Assembly (NCBI RefSeq): GCF_002735925.1
Contig: NZ_PEDL01000003.1
Span: forward strand, 1 to 64,000
Direction: 5' to 3'
Source of the DNA: Sporanaerobium hydrogeniformans
Lineage (GTDB): Bacteria; Bacillota; Clostridia; Lachnospirales; Cellulosilyticaceae
Length of the DNA stretch: 64,000 nt
Part shown: positions 36,760 through 46,076 of the stretch, piece after piece
How the letters are laid out: every line of letters begins with the position of its first letter
How positions within the stretch are numbered: position 1 is the stretch's first letter
Position numbers and translations under genes: made by a program
Notes under the pieces: generated by a model
Database searches by the model: none
Told to the model about the DNA's origin: nothing
The model's input: only the letters and a program-made list of their open reading frames with translations

Positions 36760-39420
36760 ATGAAGGATTTGAAAGAGCGTATGAAAAAATTAGTCATTGG
36801 AATATTAGCACATGTAGATGCCGGTAAGACAACTTTGTCAGAAAGTATACTTTATCTAAGTGGTAAGATTCGTAAGCTTGGAAGAGTAGATAATAAAGAT
36901 GCCTACCTAGATACCTATGATTTAGAAAGAGCAAGGGGTATTACCATTTTTTCTAAACAGGCAATACTGGAAGTAGCAGGAATGCAAATAACTTTACTGG
37001 ATACACCAGGTCACATAGACTTCGCGGCTGAAATGGAGAGAACACTTCAAGTATTAGATTATGCGATTTTAGTGATCAATGGTGCAGATGGTGTGCAAGG
37101 ACATACTCAAACATTGTGGCGACTTCTTGCCAGGTATCAAATACCTGTTTTTGTATTTATTAATAAAATGGATCAGCAGGGAACCCATAAAGAAAAATTA
37201 ATGAAAGAACTAAAGGAATCTCTAGATGATAGGTGTATAGAATTTGAACAAGAGGATACAGCTGTTTTTAGTGAGCAATTAGCTATGTGTGATGAAGAAC
37301 TTATGGAAGCTTATTTGGCAACAGAGCATATGGATAGGTTGCACATTGTCAAAGCCATTAAGAGGCGCCAGGTATTTCCTTGCTATTTTGGTTCAGCTTT
37401 GAAGTTAGAAGGTGTTGAAAATTTTATACAAGGCATTGAAAAGTATACAAGTAGCCCTTCTTATCCAGAAGCTTTTGGAGCCAAGGTATTTAAAATAGCT
37501 AGAGATGAGCAAGGTAACCGCTTAACCTATATGAAACTCATAGGAGGAAAACTTAAGGTAAGAGATATTTTATCCCATTCTAATTGGGAAGAAAAAGTAA
37601 CTCAGATTCGCCTTTATTCGGGGCAGAAATTTGAGACTGTAAGTGAAGTCGAAGCAGGTTCTATATGTGCAGTAACAGGGCTTACTCAAACGAGACCAGG
37701 AGAGAGCTTAGGTATAGAGAGTGCCTGCTTTGAGCCTCTATTAGAGCCTGTATTATCTTATCAGATTATACTTCCAGAGGGTCATGATCCAAGACTTATG
37801 CTCCCTAAGTTACGACAACTAGAAGAAGAGGACCCGCAGCTACGCATTGTTTGGGATGAACAGTTACAGGAAATTCAAGCCCAAATTATGGGAGAAGTGC
37901 AAATTGAAATTTTACAGAACCTTATAGAAAGCCGTTTTAGTACGTGTGTTACATTTGGTGAGGGGAAAATTGTCTATAAAGAGACCATAGCTCATACAGT
38001 CGAGGGTGTAGGACACTTTGAACCATTAAGGCATTATGCAGAAGTTCACTTGTTGTTGGAACCTGGTGAACTTGGAAGTGGTCTCCAGTTTGCCCTTGAA
38101 TGTAGCGAAGATTTGTTAGAAAAAAATTGGCAAAGGCTTATTCAAACTCATTTAGAAGAAAAAGTTCATAAAGGTGTACTTACGGGTTCCCCTATTACAG
38201 ATATGAGAATAACTCTTGTTTCAGGAAGGGCCCATAAAAAGCATACAGAGGGTGGGGACTTTAGAGAGGCGACTTACCGTGCAGTACGTCAAGGTTTAAA
38301 ACAAGCAGAATCCATTTTGTTAGAACCCTATTATGGCTTTCAGTTAGAGGTACCCGAAAAAATGGTAGGACGTGCGATGACTGATATTGAAAAGATGCAT
38401 GGCACATGTGAAATTTTAAAGACAGAAGGTGAGTTCATCACTCTCGTTGGGAGTGCACCTGTTGTTACCATGAGAAACTATCAAAAAGAGGTAGTAGCTT
38501 ATACCAAAGGGCAAGGAAGATTATTTTGTACATTAAAAGGATATGAACCCTGTCATAATACAGAAGAAGTGAGAGAGCGTATAGGATATGATTCTGAAAG
38601 AGATATAGAAAATCCCACAGGTTCCGTATTTTGCACACAGGGCAGTGGCTTTTTAGTGAGCTGGGATAAAGTAAAAGACTATATGCATATTGAAAGCTAT
38701 TTAAAGCAAGGGCAAGAAGAGAGAGTAGATCAAACAGCCAAATATCAAGAAGGACTGTTAGAAGAGAAGTGGATAGGGTTAGATGAAATAGATCAAATTA
38801 TAAATAAAACTTTTTATGCTAATCAAGGAGCAAAATCTGTATGGAAGAAACGTAAAACAGCTCGTGAAAGCTATTACGAACCTACTAGCTATGTAGCAAA
38901 GCAAAATCGAGAGAAAAAGGAAGAATATCTTCTTATAGATGGTTATAATATTATTTTTGCATGGCCTGAGCTAAAAGAGCTTGCTAATGAAAACATGGAT
39001 GGTGCTCGAATAAAATTATTAGAGTATTTATGTAATTATCAAGGTATTCGTAAATGTCAAGTTATTGTTGTATTCGATGCCTACCGTGTGCAAGGACACC
39101 GTGTGGAAATAATTGATTATTATAACATCCATATAGTCTATACCAAAGAAGCACAAACAGCAGATCAGTATATTGAAAGATTTGTACATGACCATAAGGC
39201 AAAATATCATGTAACAGTGGCAACATCGGATGGATTAGAACAAGTTATTATTAGAGGGCAAGGATGTAGTTTGTTTTCTGCTAGAGAACTAAAGGAGGAA
39301 ATAGAAGGAGCTCATAAAAGGATGATGCAGGCCTATCAGGAGAAGCAAATAATAGAACGCAATTATTTAAGTGAGATAGTACCTGATGAAATAAAACAGC
39401 AGATAGAGAAGCCATTTTAA
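36760..39420 (+). CDS. TetM-like ribosomal GTPase fused to a Rae1/YacP-type NYN ribonuclease domain
   Basis: 886 residues. GTPase motifs are G1 AHVDAGKTT (17-25), G2 RGITI (59-63), G3 DTPGH (81-85) and G4 NKMD (135-138). The following EF-G-like domains end with GYDSERDIENPTGSVFCTQG, as in tetracycline ribosomal-protection proteins. Residues about 722-860 then form a complete NYN domain like B. subtilis Rae1/YacP: LLIDGYNIIFAWPELK (D727), VVFDAYRVQG (D773), TKEAQTADQYIE (D802, E806) and VATSDGLEQ (D824). Rae1 cuts mRNA in the ribosomal A site, and TetM-type GTPases enter the same site; a GTP-driven A-site mRNA cleavage role is inferred. The homology-supported start is MKKLVIGILAH at 36781, but 36760 is in frame. 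Conventional tet resistance is not assured. Confidence 0.93.
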   Translation: MKDLKERMKKLVIGILAHVDAGKTTLSESILYLSGKIRKLGRVDNKDAYLDTYDLERARGITIFSKQAILEVAGMQITLLDTPGHIDFAAEMERTLQVLDYAILVINGADGVQGHTQTLWRLLARYQIPVFVFINKMDQQGTHKEKLMKELKESLDDRCIEFEQEDTAVFSEQLAMCDEELMEAYLATEHMDRLHIVKAIKRRQVFPCYFGSALKLEGVENFIQGIEKYTSSPSYPEAFGAKVFKIARDEQGNRLTYMKLIGGKLKVRDILSHSNWEEKVTQIRLYSGQKFETVSEVEAGSICAVTGLTQTRPGESLGIESACFEPLLEPVLSYQIILPEGHDPRLMLPKLRQLEEEDPQLRIVWDEQLQEIQAQIMGEVQIEILQNLIESRFSTCVTFGEGKIVYKETIAHTVEGVGHFEPLRHYAEVHLLLEPGELGSGLQFALECSEDLLEKNWQRLIQTHLEEKVHKGVLTGSPITDMRITLVSGRAHKKHTEGGDFREATYRAVRQGLKQAESILLEPYYGFQLEVPEKMVGRAMTDIEKMHGTCEILKTEGEFITLVGSAPVVTMRNYQKEVVAYTKGQGRLFCTLKGYEPCHNTEEVRERIGYDSERDIENPTGSVFCTQGSGFLVSWDKVKDYMHIESYLKQGQEERVDQTAKYQEGLLEEKWIGLDEIDQIINKTFYANQGAKSVWKKRKTARESYYEPTSYVAKQNREKKEEYLLIDGYNIIFAWPELKELANENMDGARIKLLEYLCNYQGIRKCQVIVVFDAYRVQGHRVEIIDYYNIHIVYTKEAQTADQYIERFVHDHKAKYHVTVATSDGLEQVIIRGQGCSLFSARELKEEIEGAHKRMMQAYQEKQIIERNYLSEIVPDEIKQQIEKPF

Positions 39421-39480
39421 TGTATAGGATTTCTTATTTACCTTCATACTAACTAAAAATTAAAGATGGGAGGTTATAGG

Positions 39481-39594
39481 ATGGCAAAAGAAAAAGGCTT
39501 TGCAAGCTTAACACCTAATGAAGCAAAACTTCAAATCAAAGAAGATCAAAAAGTTAAGCCACAAAATGGTTATAACTGTAAAAACAAAAAATAG
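39481..39594 (+). CDS. Small protein of 37 residues, unknown
   Basis: ATG 39481 sits seven bases behind GGGAGG, an excellent ribosome site. The product, MAKEKGFASLTPNEAKLQIK and 17 more residues, is basic and hydrophilic with one Cys, and ends at TAG 39592. It lies 60 bases after the GTPase-nuclease gene and before a DeoR-family gene. Codon choice looks normal for the region. I do not know the family; it may be cotranscribed with the GTPase gene. Confidence 0.6.
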   Translation: MAKEKGFASLTPNEAKLQIKEDQKVKPQNGYNCKNKK

Positions 39595-39620
39595 TAATAA
39601 GTGATGTTATGGGAGGAATT

Positions 39621-40391
39621 ATGGGAAAAGTTGAAGAGAGACAATCAGAAATTTTAGAGGTATTAAGCCTATATGAAAAACTGGAAGTAACTGAACTGGC
39701 AAGAAAATGTCATGTCTCTCTAGTTACTATGCGAAAAGATTTAAGTGAACTAGAAAAAAGAGGGCTTCTTAAAAGGGAGCAGGGATTTGCCTTTTTAGTA
39801 AAGGAAAAAGGGATATATCAGCGCCTAGCTAGACATTATGCGCTAAAGTGTCGTTTAGCAAAAAAAGCTGCTTCCTTGGTTTCTGATGGGGAAACAATTA
39901 TGATGGAGGGGGGGTCTTGCTGTATTTTAGTTGCTGAAGAAATTAGTAGGACAAAGAAGAAGGTAACGATAATAACCAACTCAGTATTTATGATGGATTA
40001 TATTGGTAAAAACCCCCATGTTAATTTGGTATTGCTAGGTGGAGACTATCTTGAAGAAGCACAAGCAGTAGTGGGACCCGTTGCCAAGATGGGAGCACGT
40101 TTATTTCATGTTAATAAACTTTTTACGGGAACAGATGGTTACCTATTGGGGAATGGATTTACAAGTACTGACCATTTGGTGATGGATACAGTCCGCAATA
40201 TGGCTGAGAGTGCAGAACAAGTAGTAGTCGTTACAGAATCAGAAAAATTTTTACGACGTGGTGTTGTGCCTTTATTTACATTAGGTGAAACCCACTGCTT
40301 AATTACAGACTCGGGTATCCCAAAAGAGATACAAAAGGAACTTGAAAATTCGCAGGTAAAGTTAATAACTATTCCTTTAAATGAAAAATAA
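39621..40391 (+). CDS. DeoR-family sugar regulator
   Basis: About 256 residues from ATG 39621, which follows GGGAGG at four bases; the ATG at 39609 overlaps that site. The N-terminal helix-turn-helix (LEVTELARKCHVSLVTMRKDL) and the DeoR sensor domain (SDGETIMMEGGSCCILVAEE, with VTIITNSVFM and NKLFTGTDG) are clear. Such proteins repress carbohydrate operons and respond to phosphosugars. Its likely target is the following aldolase-kinase pair, whose promoter carries palindromes. Confidence 0.9.
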   Translation: MGKVEERQSEILEVLSLYEKLEVTELARKCHVSLVTMRKDLSELEKRGLLKREQGFAFLVKEKGIYQRLARHYALKCRLAKKAASLVSDGETIMMEGGSCCILVAEEISRTKKKVTIITNSVFMMDYIGKNPHVNLVLLGGDYLEEAQAVVGPVAKMGARLFHVNKLFTGTDGYLLGNGFTSTDHLVMDTVRNMAESAEQVVVVTESEKFLRRGVVPLFTLGETHCLITDSGIPKEIQKELENSQVKLITIPLNEK

Positions 40392-40403
40392 ATGATAAAA
40401 TGT

Positions 40404-40452
40404 AAAAAGAACTTTTTCTTTATTAAGAGTTAAAAAGAAAAAGTTCTTTTTT
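40404..40452 (+). terminator. Terminator after the DeoR gene
   Basis: AAAAAGAACTTTTTCTTT pairs with AAAGAAAAAGTTCTTTTT and is followed by further T. Confidence 0.85.
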
Positions 40453-40461
40453 TGTTTGGAA

Positions 40462-40535
40462 ATTTTAATTGACAATTAAAATATAACGAAATATAATTTA
40501 TTTATAAAAGTAATATTCTTATATTTCGAACGAAA
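40462..40535 (+). promoter_or_regulatory. Consensus promoter with palindromic operators before the aldolase gene
   Basis: TTGACA (40469-40474), 17 bases, and TATAAT (40492-40497) match the sigma-A consensus exactly. The -35 box lies inside a perfect palindrome of ten-base arms, ATTTTAATTG and CAATTAAAAT around one A (40462-40482). A second palindrome, TTTCG-AA-CGAAA (40524-40535), lies just downstream. Both are candidate sites for the adjacent DeoR regulator; such a strong promoter would normally need a repressor. Confidence 0.75.
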
Positions 40536-40589
40536 GTTTTAAAAAATAATTTACTTTACAAGGATTTATTTTTAAAAGGAGCTGAGATA

Positions 40590-41261
40590 ATGGAGATTTT
40601 ATTGGACACTGCACATTTAGAGGATATCAGAAGGTATCATAAGATTTATCATATTACAGGGGTGACCTCTAATCCAACAATTCTTGCACGTGAGAAAGGT
40701 GATTTTTTCCCACTTCTTGAAGCCATTAGAGAACTTATTGGACATAAGCAGTTACATGTACAGTTAACAGGAAATACAAGTGAAGACATGCTAAAAGAAG
40801 CCGAGGCTATTAGTCGCAAGCTAGGGAAAGAAACGTATATGAAGGTACCTACAAATGAAGTAGGTATTGAAACGATGAAACGATTGAAAGAGCAAGGATA
40901 TAAAATTACGGCAACTGCCATTTATATGCCTCAGCAAGCTATGATAGCGGCTTCAGTAGGAGCAGATTATGTAGCACCTTATTTTAATCGTATAAGTAAT
41001 ATGAATGTGGAAGGTAAAAATGTAGTAAGTGAGATAGCCCATTTATTTAAACTGCATCATTGCTCAACAAAGATTTTAGCAGCAAGCTTTAAAAATACAC
41101 AACAGATTATGGATGCCTTAATGGCAGGGGCTGAGGCAGTTACAGCTACACCAGAGCTTTATTCACAAATGGTTGAAAATCCAATGATTGATGCAGCAAT
41201 TACAGGTTTTACAGCAGACTGGGAAAAAACATATGGTGGTAAACGTATTTTTGAACTTTAA
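40590..41261 (+). CDS. fsa: Fructose-6-phosphate aldolase (transaldolase family)
   Basis: 223 residues, near the 220 of E. coli FSA. The Schiff-base lysine falls at position 85 (YMKVP), as in FsaA. Other landmarks are GVTSNPTIL, TATAIYMPQQAM and the C-terminal VTATPELY. The enzyme cleaves fructose 6-phosphate or related ketose phosphates into glyceraldehyde 3-phosphate and a small ketone such as dihydroxyacetone. AAAAGGAG precedes the start. A sugar kinase follows. Confidence 0.92.
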   Translation: MEILLDTAHLEDIRRYHKIYHITGVTSNPTILAREKGDFFPLLEAIRELIGHKQLHVQLTGNTSEDMLKEAEAISRKLGKETYMKVPTNEVGIETMKRLKEQGYKITATAIYMPQQAMIAASVGADYVAPYFNRISNMNVEGKNVVSEIAHLFKLHHCSTKILAASFKNTQQIMDALMAGAEAVTATPELYSQMVENPMIDAAITGFTADWEKTYGGKRIFEL

Positions 41262-41285
41262 AAAACAATGAAGAGGGGGCTTTGT

Positions 41286-42767
41286 ATGGGGCATTATATT
41301 ATTGCACATGATCTGGGAACATCTGGTAATAAGGCAACACTCTTTACAATAGATGGCAAGCTTGTAACAAGCTGCACTATTCCTTATGCTGTTCATTTCT
41401 TTGGAAAAAACTGTGCAGAGCAGAATCCTAATGACTGGTGGAAGGCAGTATGTGAGGCTACAAAAACTGTGATGCGGGAGATCACTCCTACAGAGGTTGT
41501 AGCGATTTCCTTCTCTGCACAGATGCAAGGTTGTCTTTTGGTAGATAAAGAGGGGCTACCATTGCGACCTTCTCTTATATGGGCAGATCAGAGAGCGATA
41601 AAACAGACTAAGCATTTAGAAAGAGAAATCGGTTTTGATAAAATGTATGAGATGACTGGTCATCGTCTAAGTCCGAGCTATACACTTGAAAAATTAATGT
41701 GGTTAAAGGAAAATGAGTCCGAGGTTTATCAGAAAGCTTATAAATCTTTACAAGCAAAAGACTATATCTTGTTCCGATTGACAGGGCGATTCGTAACGGA
41801 TTACTCGGATGCCTCTGGTACTCAGGCGCTAGATTTAGAAAAGCTTCAATGGTCAGATGAGATATTAGAGGCGGCAGGTATCAAAAAAGAGCTATTACCA
41901 GAATTACATAGCGCCACAGATATTATAGGAAAAATAACAAGAGCAGCAGCTTTAGAAACAGGCTTATGTGAAGGAACTCCAGTAGTTTGTGGAGGTGGAG
42001 ATGGGCCTTGTGCCGCAGTTGGAGCTGGATGTATACAGGAAAATCAATTGTTTGCTACTTTTGGTACTTCTGCATGGATTGGTGGAACAACTACTCAAAA
42101 GTGCTTAGATGAGGATAAGATATTTTTCTGTTTTGCACATGTTATCCCTGGACATTATATGCCCTGTGGGACGATGCAAGCAGCTGGTAGTGCCTATGCC
42201 TATATTCGAAAAGTAATGGGAAAGAATAAGTCCTATGCAGAATTAAATGAGAAGATAGTGAGTTCACCGGCAGGAGCCAAGGGGCTAATCTTTCTTCCTT
42301 ATATGTTGGGTGAACGTAGTCCACGTTGGAATGAGCAGACAAGTGGTGCATTTTTAGGTATAAAAATGCACCATGAAGAGGAAGATTATATACGTGCAGT
42401 CATTGAAGGAGTAGGTTACAACCTAGAATTAATTTTAAAGGCTTATCGTAAATACCTTTCCGTTAACACACTGATTCTTACAGGTGGAGGCGCCAAAGGT
42501 GATATCATCTGTCAAATTTTATCGGATATTTTTAATGCAAAGCTTCAAACGCCTAATTATGTAGAAGAAGCAACTTCTATTGCAGCAGCGATGATTGCAG
42601 GTGTAGGGGTAGGTGTTTATAAAGATTTTGAAGAGGTGACACGCTTTCTTCAGTTGAATAAGGAATACTTACCCCATTCAGAAAATCAAAAGGTCTATGA
42701 AAAATCAAAGAAGATTTTTGATACAGGATATGAAGCCCTTAAGCCTTTATTTGAGATGTTTGAATAA
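41286..42767 (+). CDS. FGGY-family carbohydrate kinase, xylulokinase-like
   Basis: About 493 residues from ATG 41286, which follows GAGGGGG; the ATG at 41268 lies upstream of that site. The kinase fold begins with IIAHDLGTSGNKATLF (phosphate loop), then AISFSAQMQG, GGGDGPCAAVGAG and the late LILTGGGAKGD. It resembles xylulokinases, but the sugar is unknown. It follows the aldolase by 24 bases. A kinase plus FSA suggests a ketose is phosphorylated and then cleaved. Confidence 0.9.
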   Translation: MGHYIIAHDLGTSGNKATLFTIDGKLVTSCTIPYAVHFFGKNCAEQNPNDWWKAVCEATKTVMREITPTEVVAISFSAQMQGCLLVDKEGLPLRPSLIWADQRAIKQTKHLEREIGFDKMYEMTGHRLSPSYTLEKLMWLKENESEVYQKAYKSLQAKDYILFRLTGRFVTDYSDASGTQALDLEKLQWSDEILEAAGIKKELLPELHSATDIIGKITRAAALETGLCEGTPVVCGGGDGPCAAVGAGCIQENQLFATFGTSAWIGGTTTQKCLDEDKIFFCFAHVIPGHYMPCGTMQAAGSAYAYIRKVMGKNKSYAELNEKIVSSPAGAKGLIFLPYMLGERSPRWNEQTSGAFLGIKMHHEEEDYIRAVIEGVGYNLELILKAYRKYLSVNTLILTGGGAKGDIICQILSDIFNAKLQTPNYVEEATSIAAAMIAGVGVGVYKDFEEVTRFLQLNKEYLPHSENQKVYEKSKKIFDTGYEALKPLFEMFE

Positions 42768-42808
42768 AGAGAAGCATTTGTCTTAGCGTTACCTTTTATT
42801 ATTTTATT

Positions 42809-42834
42809 AGCCGAGGAGAAATCCTTGGCTTTTT
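42809..42834 (+). terminator. Terminator after the sugar kinase
   Basis: AGCCGAGGA (42809-42817) pairs with TCCTTGGCT (42822-42830), one G-T pair, followed by T residues. Confidence 0.75.
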
Positions 42835-42934
42835 ATGTCTCTATATATGAAAAAGAGAGAATTTCATATTTTTCCCTATACTGCACACACTAATTAATAG
42901 AGTGAATAAAAGAGACATAGAAGGAGCAAATAAG

Positions 42935-44533
42935 GTGGCAAAAGAAAAGCTTTATTTTAATGGAGATATACTCACATTGGAAGAAAATTTATATGTAGAG
43001 GCCCTACTGATCAAGGAAGGAAAGATCTATAAGGTGGGCTCAAAGGAAGAACTACTAAAAGTAGCGAGTAAGGAGGTTGAACAGGTCGATTTAGAGGGTA
43101 AAACAATAATGCCTTCTTTTATGGATGCACATAGTCATTTTTCTGGCTATGCTATTTCTTTTAACCAAGTAAATCTTAGGGAAATGGTAAGCTTTGCTGA
43201 AATAGCCGATGCGATTAAGGAGTTTATAGAAAAAAATCATATCTCGCCAGGTAAATGGGTACAAGCAGAAGGCTATGATCCCCATTTTTTAGATGAAAAA
43301 GCACATCCTACACGTCAGCTTTTAGATGAAGCAGCACCCCATAATCCAGTTCTTGCTAAACATAAATCAGGTCATATGGGTGTCTTTAACACGCTTGCTT
43401 TAAACGAATTAGGGATTACACCTGAAACGCCCAATCCAGAAGGTGGAATAATTGAAAAAAAGGAAGGCCAACTGACAGGGTATATGGAAGAAACGGCATA
43501 TATACATGCTGTCCAACAACTTCCTATGGTATCTAACGAAGAAATGCTAGAAAGTATGAGGAAGGCACAAAATGCTTATGCAAGCTATGGTATTACAACA
43601 GCTCAGGAAGGTTTCTTAAGTGAGCAGCTGGTATCAAGTTATCACTATTTAATGCAATCCAATCTGTTAAAGATAGATCTTATTGGTTATATAGATATAT
43701 CAAAAGTTGAAATTTTAAAAGAAAAGTTTGCAAATTGTTTACGGAATTATACACATCATTTTAAAATAGGAGGTTATAAAACCTTTTTAGATGGCTCACC
43801 ACAGGGGCGTACTGCGTGGATGCGTACTCCTTATGTAGGTAAGCAAAAGGATTATTATGGTTATGGGACACAAAAGGATGAACAAATTGAAAAGAAGTTA
43901 GAACGTGCATTAAAGGATAATATGCAAATACTTGTTCATTGTAATGGTGATGCAGCTTGTGAACAATATATCATGCAATATGCAAAAGCTAAAGAAAAAA
44001 ATCCTTCCAATAAGGATATTAGAGCTGTGATGATTCATGCACAATTACTTGATCTTGATCAATTGGAAAGAGTAAAAGCCCTTGATATGCTTCCTTCCTT
44101 TTTTATTTCTCATATTTATCACTGGGGAGATATTCATATTAAAAATTTTACAAAAGAGAGAGCAAGTCGAATCAGTCCTGCCCAATCAGCCTTAGAAAAA
44201 GGAATACGCTATACCTTCCATCAAGATTCACCTGTTATTGAGCCGAATATGTTAGAGACCATATGGTGTGCTGTAAATAGACTCACACAAAAGGGCATTG
44301 TATTAGGAGCTCATGAAAAAATAAGTCCATTAGATGCGCTGAAAGCAGTAACCTGTAATGTAGCTTATCAATACTTTGAAGAGGATAGGAAGGGAACGAT
44401 TAAAGAAGGGAAATTAGCTGATTTAGTAATCGTTGACAAAAATATCTTAAAAGTAGCTCCGGCAGAAATTAAAAATATTCAAGTCCTTGAAACCATTAAA
44501 GAAGGAGAAACCATTTATAGGCGTGAAGTGTAA
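42935..44533 (+). CDS. YtcJ-like amidohydrolase
   Basis: 532 residues from GTG 42935, seven bases after AAGGAG; the frame begins at 42902 without a ribosome site. Amidohydrolase-3 motifs are DAHSHF (two metal-binding His), LVHCNGDAACEQYI, MIHAQLLDLDQ, YTFHQDSPVIEP (late Asp) and the closing GKLADLVIVDKN. Enzymes of this group hydrolyse amide or imide bonds of varied substrates; the natural one is unknown. No signal peptide is seen, so it is cytoplasmic. Confidence 0.9.
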   Translation: MAKEKLYFNGDILTLEENLYVEALLIKEGKIYKVGSKEELLKVASKEVEQVDLEGKTIMPSFMDAHSHFSGYAISFNQVNLREMVSFAEIADAIKEFIEKNHISPGKWVQAEGYDPHFLDEKAHPTRQLLDEAAPHNPVLAKHKSGHMGVFNTLALNELGITPETPNPEGGIIEKKEGQLTGYMEETAYIHAVQQLPMVSNEEMLESMRKAQNAYASYGITTAQEGFLSEQLVSSYHYLMQSNLLKIDLIGYIDISKVEILKEKFANCLRNYTHHFKIGGYKTFLDGSPQGRTAWMRTPYVGKQKDYYGYGTQKDEQIEKKLERALKDNMQILVHCNGDAACEQYIMQYAKAKEKNPSNKDIRAVMIHAQLLDLDQLERVKALDMLPSFFISHIYHWGDIHIKNFTKERASRISPAQSALEKGIRYTFHQDSPVIEPNMLETIWCAVNRLTQKGIVLGAHEKISPLDALKAVTCNVAYQYFEEDRKGTIKEGKLADLVIVDKNILKVAPAEIKNIQVLETIKEGETIYRREV

Positions 44534-44625
44534 AGAGAGGCTTTAAAACAAGGGGAAGATTTATTAGGGGTTAAAATACGCTAGTAAAAGAGGTCTACTG
44601 AGAAGGTGAAAAAGGGGGAAAGCCA

Positions 44626-45504
44626 ATGACAATTAGGCATTTGAAAATATTTATAACAGTTGCAGAATGTGGAAAGATGCGTAAGGCAGCAGAGCTTTTA
44701 TATATTTCTCAGCCTACTGTAAGTCAAGCCATTGCGGAGCTTGAACAGTATTATGGAGTTAAATTATTTGAGCGATTAGCACAAAAAATTTATTTAACAG
44801 TAAGTGGAAAGCAGCTTCTAAGCTATGCTCGGCATATTGTAGAAGATTTTGAAAATCTAGACTTAGCGATGAAGTTTGTAGGAAGTAAAGCAAGAATACG
44901 ACTAGGAGGAAGTGTCTCCGTGGGAAGTTGCTTTTTTGAACCTCTGATGTCAGAGGCTGAGAAGTTAATTCCAGGATTGGATTTGCGTGTTGTTATTAAC
45001 AATACGGAATATATAGAAAAAAGGCTGCTAGTGAGTGAGTTGGATTTAGCTATTGTAGAGGGTGTAGTGCAAAGCACGGACTTAATGAGAAGTCAATTGC
45101 AAATGGATGAACTGGTCATTGTGGTAGGGAAAGGGCATCCTTTTTACACTAGAGAGGAAATTCACTTAACTGAATTAGAAGGAGAAAATTATATTGCAAG
45201 AGAAGATGGTAGCACCCTTAGAAACCAATATGAACTTTTGCTAATAGAGCATAATATTAGATTAGAGCATAAATGGAGTAGTTCTAATATAGAGCCTATT
45301 AAAAAAGCTGTAATAGGAGGCAAAGGATTGGCTATTTTGTCAAAACTTATTATTCAAAAAGAGATACAGGAGGGGCTCCTAAAGGTTATTCCTGTTAAAG
45401 GGATTCAAGTAACAAGAGAGATACAACTTATCTACCATAAAGACAAGTTTATATCTCCTCAGCTTAATCAGTTTATAGAACTGATTAAAAGAATGATTAA
45501 ATAG
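44626..45504 (+). CDS. LysR-family regulator
   Basis: 292 residues. The N-terminal helix-turn-helix (CGKMRKAAELLYISQPTVSQ) and the substrate-binding-type effector domain (from about residue 90) are typical. GGGGGA precedes the start. Its gene is convergent with the chromate-transporter pair, with nine bases between ends, so it is not in the usual divergent position of a LysR target; the target is unknown. Confidence 0.92.
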   Translation: MTIRHLKIFITVAECGKMRKAAELLYISQPTVSQAIAELEQYYGVKLFERLAQKIYLTVSGKQLLSYARHIVEDFENLDLAMKFVGSKARIRLGGSVSVGSCFFEPLMSEAEKLIPGLDLRVVINNTEYIEKRLLVSELDLAIVEGVVQSTDLMRSQLQMDELVIVVGKGHPFYTREEIHLTELEGENYIAREDGSTLRNQYELLLIEHNIRLEHKWSSSNIEPIKKAVIGGKGLAILSKLIIQKEIQEGLLKVIPVKGIQVTREIQLIYHKDKFISPQLNQFIELIKRMIK

Positions 45505-45513
45505 AAAATAAAT

Positions 45514-46074
45514 TTAAATAAAAGTATAGAGCAAAGTGCCAATGACACCACTTCCAAAAATAATGGCAATAGCATTTACTTTAAATCGACGTAAGCAATA
45601 TAGGCCAGTTACAAAGAGCAGACATTCAATACCACGGAAATTGGAGCTTGAAATATCAGATAGTCCACCATTAAATAAGGCTAAAAGAAGAATGGCCATA
45701 CCAGCAGAAGCAATTAAAGCGACAACAGCAGGACGAAGTGCAGCAAGTACTTTTTGTACACCTGAAAATTGTCGATATTTATAATAGAAAAAGGCTAAAG
45801 TTAAACAAATAATAAAGGCAGGTAGTATACAACCAAGGGTGCAGATAATGGCACCAGGTATACCAGCAATCCTTGTTCCCACAAAAGTAGCTGAATTAAT
45901 AGAAATAGGTCCAGGGGTCATTTCAGCAATGGTGATTAAATCTGTAAATTCAGCCAGTGTCATAAGCTGGAGGGTATTGACGATTTGGTCTTGAATTAAG
46001 GGGATAGCAGCATAGCCTCCTCCTACACTGAATAAGCCTACTTGTATAAAACTAAAAAATAATTTAAGGAGCAT
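45514..46074 (-). CDS. Chromate transporter, half-size subunit
   Basis: 186 residues with about five or six membrane helices. The chromate-transport motif MTPGPISINSATFVG and the N-terminal FSVGGGYAAIPLI are visible. Half-size ChrA proteins work as pairs with opposite membrane orientation. It lies two bases after its partner on the same strand. Confidence 0.9.
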   Translation of the reverse strand: MLLKLFFSFIQVGLFSVGGGYAAIPLIQDQIVNTLQLMTLAEFTDLITIAEMTPGPISINSATFVGTRIAGIPGAIICTLGCILPAFIICLTLAFFYYKYRQFSGVQKVLAALRPAVVALIASAGMAILLLALFNGGLSDISSSNFRGIECLLFVTGLYCLRRFKVNAIAIIFGSGVIGTLLYTFI

Positions 46075-46076
46075 GT

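Noticed and set aside
36760-39420. Plain tetracycline-resistance gene, tet(M) type
   Set aside because: The GTPase part is related, but the added nuclease domain and chromosomal context do not show it protects against tetracycline.
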